From Chara braunii (lineage: Eukaryota > Streptophyta > Charophyceae > Charales > Characeae): a DNA stretch of 23,190 nucleotides. Positions 19,863-23,190 of this stretch are shown in pieces. The DNA is taken from contig BFEA01000013.1 of assembly GCA_003427395.1 (NCBI GenBank), forward strand, positions 3,372,962 to 3,396,151. The letters are read 5' to 3'. The position numbers and the translations under genes are program-made. The notes beneath the pieces are model-generated. The model did no database searches, was not told the origin of the DNA, and saw only the letters and a program-made list of their open reading frames with translations. The first letter of the stretch is position 1. Each line of letters opens with the position of its first letter.

Positions 19863-21693
19863 AGTTTATGAGATTTCAGTTCTTGCCTCTTATTGTATTT
19901 TATTGGTCTGAATGGCATTGTGAAATGAATCGTTGTGGGATAAAGAGAAAATATGTTTTCTTCCTCTCATAAGTAAGCGCTCAATTGATGGGGCAACCTT
20001 CTAATACATTCGCGTAAGGAGGATTGCCTAACATCATCTGCCACATATTGATTGGTTATTCCTGAAAGAGGGTGGTACTTGACTCAGCGAAGTGTTCCAG
20101 TGGCAAGGGACTCAGCATCGTCGGGATGGGGTTCCTCTCCAGATGGGCCTTCGCGGCGAGGCACTGTCGAGCTCTAAAGGGATAGGTAGCCAGTCATGTG
20201 TCATAGTCGATGGAGTGATCTGTCCGATCTTGTAGTCGGGGCGAAGATCACTTAGCATCGCAACAGTTTGAAGCTTGTTGCATTTTTCGTGATGGAAGGA
20301 GTGTTCCCACTGCAGCCGCCGGGTTCTCGCAACGGTTCACCGACGAGAATCTAACCACAGTGGCGTCTCCTGCGGCGTCAGCACTTACGTCCTTCATGAG
20401 GAGGTGGAGAGTTTCGAATGCGCCTCTTGAGCAAGAGATGATTCCCTGAAGCAGGATTTCCCAGGTTCAGAGGCTAGCTGGGTTGTTGGGGCGTCCAAGC
20501 CATAGTGGTTGATACCCTCGAACCCTCGGGTGGTTAGTCGTTCCTGAGTCGCGGCGTGGCGACCTGGTCCGCCCATTGGAAAGGAAGGAGGCATCCTGAG
20601 CCTCTCCCAGTCTAAATCCGACATTTGACTGCTCAAGGTGGTAGACTCCTACTATCACCCTGATTGGGGTGTCTCTCGCGAGCCGTGTCTCCAGGGGCAT
20701 TCCCTTGGCATCGGGCCAAGCCTGGTATCCACTGCCCAGTTGGCAACAGGGCCATTACGGCCTCCTAGCCCACTGTTGCAAGACTTAATTGTGGACTCGC
20801 TCTGACTCACCAGCCGAGTCTTGTTGGGTGTTGGCTGGCTCCCCGCACAGTAGCAAGAGTCGGACGATGGTCCAGAAGTCAAGCGAGTAGACGGAAACTC
20901 TGATGTCGACTAATGAGCTTCTGATCCATAGGTCTGCACTCATCGGAGTGAGGGCTTCATGAAGGGGTCTGCGACTCCCTGTGAGCTGTTCTGAGCAAGG
21001 GCTCGGAGGGTGGTCAGACCGCCATGACTGGGGATCTAGACTAACTTTGCTCTGCTTGCCGGGTTGGGTCATTCTCAGAAGGCCGAAAGGTAAGACTCTG
21101 AGAGTGAGTGAGGAAGGGGTGTTGGCAAGGGTCTTTAGGGGAGGCCCTTTTCTCCTCTTTTTTTCTCTGTTTTGCAGGTACCCTACAGCCAGGCGAAGAC
21201 AACGGGGTTTGGTATGCCCCGACAGTGAGCGGCACAGAGCCGGCAGACAAAGAAAAAGGGGTTTGGTATGTTCACCCCTTATGAGGCAGCCTTCAATCTA
21301 GATGACCTGGATGATCCTGGATTCGATGATTAATTCCATATCCGCCCATGGCTGAGATATTGACAAGGGATATGTTGTACATATGGACTGCATGGATTAT
21401 GTTGGACTGACCCGATGATGATAAGATGCCCAGGTCGAGACTGAGTTTCGGACTGGTAGGTCAAACCTAATGAGGGGTTTGACCTAAGATCAAGACTGAT
21501 CAAATGATGCAAGGGAACGGGATTGTTAATAGTATGTGATGAGATGTCGTTTGCGTGCGGTGGCCACACCACGTAGAGCCAATGAGACTAATCCTTCTTT
21601 GATTTTGATGGAGGCTTGGACCAGTGGTCCATGCCTTATTGAGTAAGCACTCAAGCCTTAGCGGGCGAGCACCCTGATGATTGGGGATATGTT
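19863..21693. other. Region without a recognised gene
   Basis: The left part may be the 3' LTR of E4 (AT-richer at 19860-19975). From 20030 to 21300 the sequence is of mixed composition with only short frames on both strands, none with recognisable domains. A strong acceptor-like tract (long T/C run ending TTTTGCAG) lies at 21150-21178 on the plus strand, followed by two copies of GGGGTTTGGTATG (21204-21216 and 21258-21270) and a tiny frame ending in an acidic tail (21268-21333, NLDDLDDPGFDD then TAA). This could be the last exon of an unseen plus-strand gene, but no upstream exon is supported. GGACCAGTGGTCC near 21620 is a small palindrome. Confidence 0.3.
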
Positions 21694-22200
21694 TTATAAA
21701 ATACCTCTATATATCAAATCGCATACAAGGCCACATAGCTCAAGTAGACATATGATGAATAGCGCAAGTGTGATGCACAAACGATGGTCGGGCGGCGCAG
21801 CTTGATGAACGACAGGCGGATCCGGCACACGTGGCGACGACGGTGGCGCAGGGCGAGGCGGTTGTGGTAGGATGGTGAGCTGTCGAGGATGTGGCTGAGC
21901 AAAAGAGGAAGGAAGGTATGGCGGCAAATACGATCGCTTGGGAGGTTCGAAACGCGGTGGTGGGGAACCGTAGTGCTGCTCGTACGTATACGCATAATAA
22001 GCCATCTTCCCTGGCGATGGCGTGCGCTCGCGCGAGTCCTTTGGGCGATGGCGCAACCTCATCCCTTCCCATCTCTCCTCTTCCTCTTCCTCCTCAGACC
22101 TCTCCCTCTCGCGCGTCAAATCAATTGGCCGATCGGGCACCTTTTCCTAACGACCTCCTCGCCCTCGTCCAGCACCCGAGCCACTCGTCTTCGACGGCAT
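21694..22200 (-). pseudogene. Proline-rich, tail-anchored-like protein, one internal TAG
   Basis: The ATG at 22200 is the first ATG downstream of a TATA box, and its context (TCGCCATGCCG) is good. The frame reads MPSKTSGSGAGRGRGGR, then TAG at 22147-22149, then continues in the same frame to TAA at 21694. A Gln codon before a single C-to-T change would restore the sense. Domains in order are a Gly/Arg/Ser-rich start, an acidic and basic stretch (residues about 30-60, with seven Glu in a row), a proline-rich middle (about 75-130), and a hydrophobic C-terminal segment (about 141-168, LCITLALFIICLLELCGLVC) ending five to eight residues before the stop. This suggests a tail-anchored membrane protein. 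I do not recognise the family. If the TAG is real, translation may restart at Met45 or Met66, or the gene is dead. Confidence 0.55.
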
Positions 22201-22359
22201 GGCGAAAGCGAGCAGTTGAGCGATGGTAAGCACTAGTGCGACAAGAGCGAAGCAAGTCAAGAGCGATGAAAGCAACGGTAGTAGCGAGAGCGTAATAGCG
22301 CTGCACACTTGACGGTGCGAGATCGAGTGCGAATGATGAGAGTGAGCGAGCTATTAGGC

Positions 22360-22366
22360 TTTTATA
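22360..22366 (-). promoter_or_regulatory. TATA box for the gene at 21694-22200
   Basis: TATAAAA on the minus strand within CCACTATAAAAGCC. A start about 30 bases downstream would fall near 22335, in CTCATCATTC. The resulting leader of about 135 bases contains no ATG before the one at 22200 and is pyrimidine- and GC-rich, as expected of a real 5' leader. Confidence 0.6.
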
Positions 22367-22814
22367 GTGGCGAGAACCTGGCGAGGACGCCAGGAATGGG
22401 GTTTGGTATGGTTGTCGGAAGGCGATGCGCGACAAAGCCACGGAAGTTGACTCGTTGCGGTCAACCTTCGCGCTGCGTCAAATCTGCGCCAGAGATCGTC
22501 CACAGTTGTACTCAACTAGGCCCTTATGCATCGGTTAAAATTCCCCAGGAGCGAAATCGCGAAAAAGGCGGCACGGCGGTACGGTTCTCTGGAGACCTGA
22601 TCGTCCCCACTGGACTAGACCGTCGCAACCTCAAGGGGCCAATTACTGGGTTCCGGCCCAAACGGCACTTGAAACGGACCAAGGATTAGTGAGATAATCA
22701 AGTTTGACCGGTTGGGACCGGACCGACGCGGCCGCATAACTCGGTCGGAAGAGGCATAGCCCCAAAACGGTCACGTAAATGAACAATCCGGCCCTGGTAA
22801 TAATTAATGATGGG
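22367..22814. other. Upstream region, no gene
   Basis: This is the upstream flank of the minus-strand gene. It holds a third copy of GGGGTTTGGTATG (22398-22410; reverse complement upstream of the TATA box) and a short plus-strand open frame (22309-22689) without recognisable features, which I take to be chance. Confidence 0.4.
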
Positions 22815-23190
22815 GTCACGTGCTATTTTCGGCACGGGACTGACTATTCGTCTATCAGGGGCTGGGCCTGCACCAGTCCCGTGCTAAAATTAGCACAGTC
22901 CCACGCTATTTTTCGCATGAGACTAACTGTTCGTATAGCGTGGACTGGGCCTACACCAGTCCCGTGCTAAAATTAGCACAGTCCCACTCTATATTAAGTG
23001 TGGGACTGACTGTTCGTCTACCGAGGACTGGGCCTGCACCAGTCCCTCACTAAAATTAGCAAAATCCCCCACGCTATTCCTAGCGTTGGACTAACTGTTC
23101 GTCTACCGGGGACTGGGCCTGCACCAGTCCCGTGCTAAAATTAGCACAGTCCCACGCTATTTTTAGCGTGGGGCTGACTGTTCGTCTACC
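22815..23190. repeat. Satellite array, 83-bp unit, each unit with up to three hairpins
   Basis: The motif CTGGGCCT recurs at 22862, 22945, 23028 and 23113 (spacing 83, 83, 85), with a half unit before (from 22815) and the array running off the right edge. In the best copy the unit can form three adjacent hairpins: GGGACTGG/CCAGTCCC (23109-23131), GTGCTAA/TTAGCAC (23132-23147) and CCCACGCTA/TAGCGTGGG (23151-23172). Other copies keep most arms with mutations. The array has no unique spacers and no coding frame. Confidence 0.9.

Noticed and set aside
20394-21072. Minus-strand frames of 75-95 residues
   Set aside because: No recognisable motifs, overlapping in several frames, no promoter or splice support.
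21935-21985. GGTTCGAAAC, tRNA B-box-like
   Set aside because: No A box or cloverleaf at the right distance.
21714-22236. Several other frames over the right-hand gene on both strands
   Set aside because: Only the minus frame from 22200 fits the TATA box, first ATG and tail segment; the others are shadows of GC-rich coding DNA.
22815-23190. CRISPR-like array
   Set aside because: Units follow each other directly with no unique spacers, in eukaryotic DNA.

Overview
This is a stretch of eukaryotic nuclear DNA built mostly from decayed Ty3/gypsy-type LTR retrotransposons. I see no bacterial operon, ribosome-binding-site pattern, rRNA or tRNA gene. The signs of a eukaryote are GT-AG type splice signals, a TATA-box gene at the right end, primer-binding sites resembling those for initiator tRNA-Met, and palindromic satellite DNA. 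The retroelement style (coiled-coil Gag proteins, a repetitive genome) suggests a plant-lineage organism, possibly a charophyte alga. That assignment is inference from general resemblance and was not tested.

Layout, left to right. (1) 1-2524, minus strand: the 5' part of a retroelement (E1). Its gag frame runs off the left edge, followed by a long leader and a primer-binding site at 2511-2524. LTR-like DNA follows. (2) About 3780-6172: gene-poor DNA with a second primer-binding-site-like sequence (4372-4382, plus strand) and a possible two-exon minus-strand gene at 5439-5822. (3) 6174-11996, plus strand: element E3, with a primer-binding site, leader, gag, protease, reverse transcriptase, RNase H and integrase. 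The integrase is cut off abruptly at 11996. (4) 11997-about 19862, plus strand: a different element, E4, joined directly to the cut end of E3. It starts inside a gag region made of repeated modules and continues through zinc-knuckle Gag, protease, RT, RNase H and integrase to a 46-bp minisatellite and a possible polypurine tract. (5) 19863-21693: DNA with no recognised gene. (6) 21694-22366, minus strand: a self-contained gene candidate with TATA box, ATG-free leader and an ORF ending in a hydrophobic tail, interrupted by one TAG. (7) 22815-23190: an 83-bp satellite whose unit can fold into three hairpins, running off the right edge.

Within E3 and E4 the Gag, protease, RT, RNase H and integrase parts once formed polyproteins that copied element RNA into DNA and inserted it. 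Both copies are now dead. Many nonsense codons and several frameshifts interrupt frames that otherwise read through, and several catalytic residues are replaced. Many of the changes are C-to-T or G-to-A type, which fits decay of methylated, silenced copies. The parts of the window most worth following up are the TATA-driven tail-anchored ORF, the three-hairpin satellite, the modular gag of E4 and the possible spliced gene.
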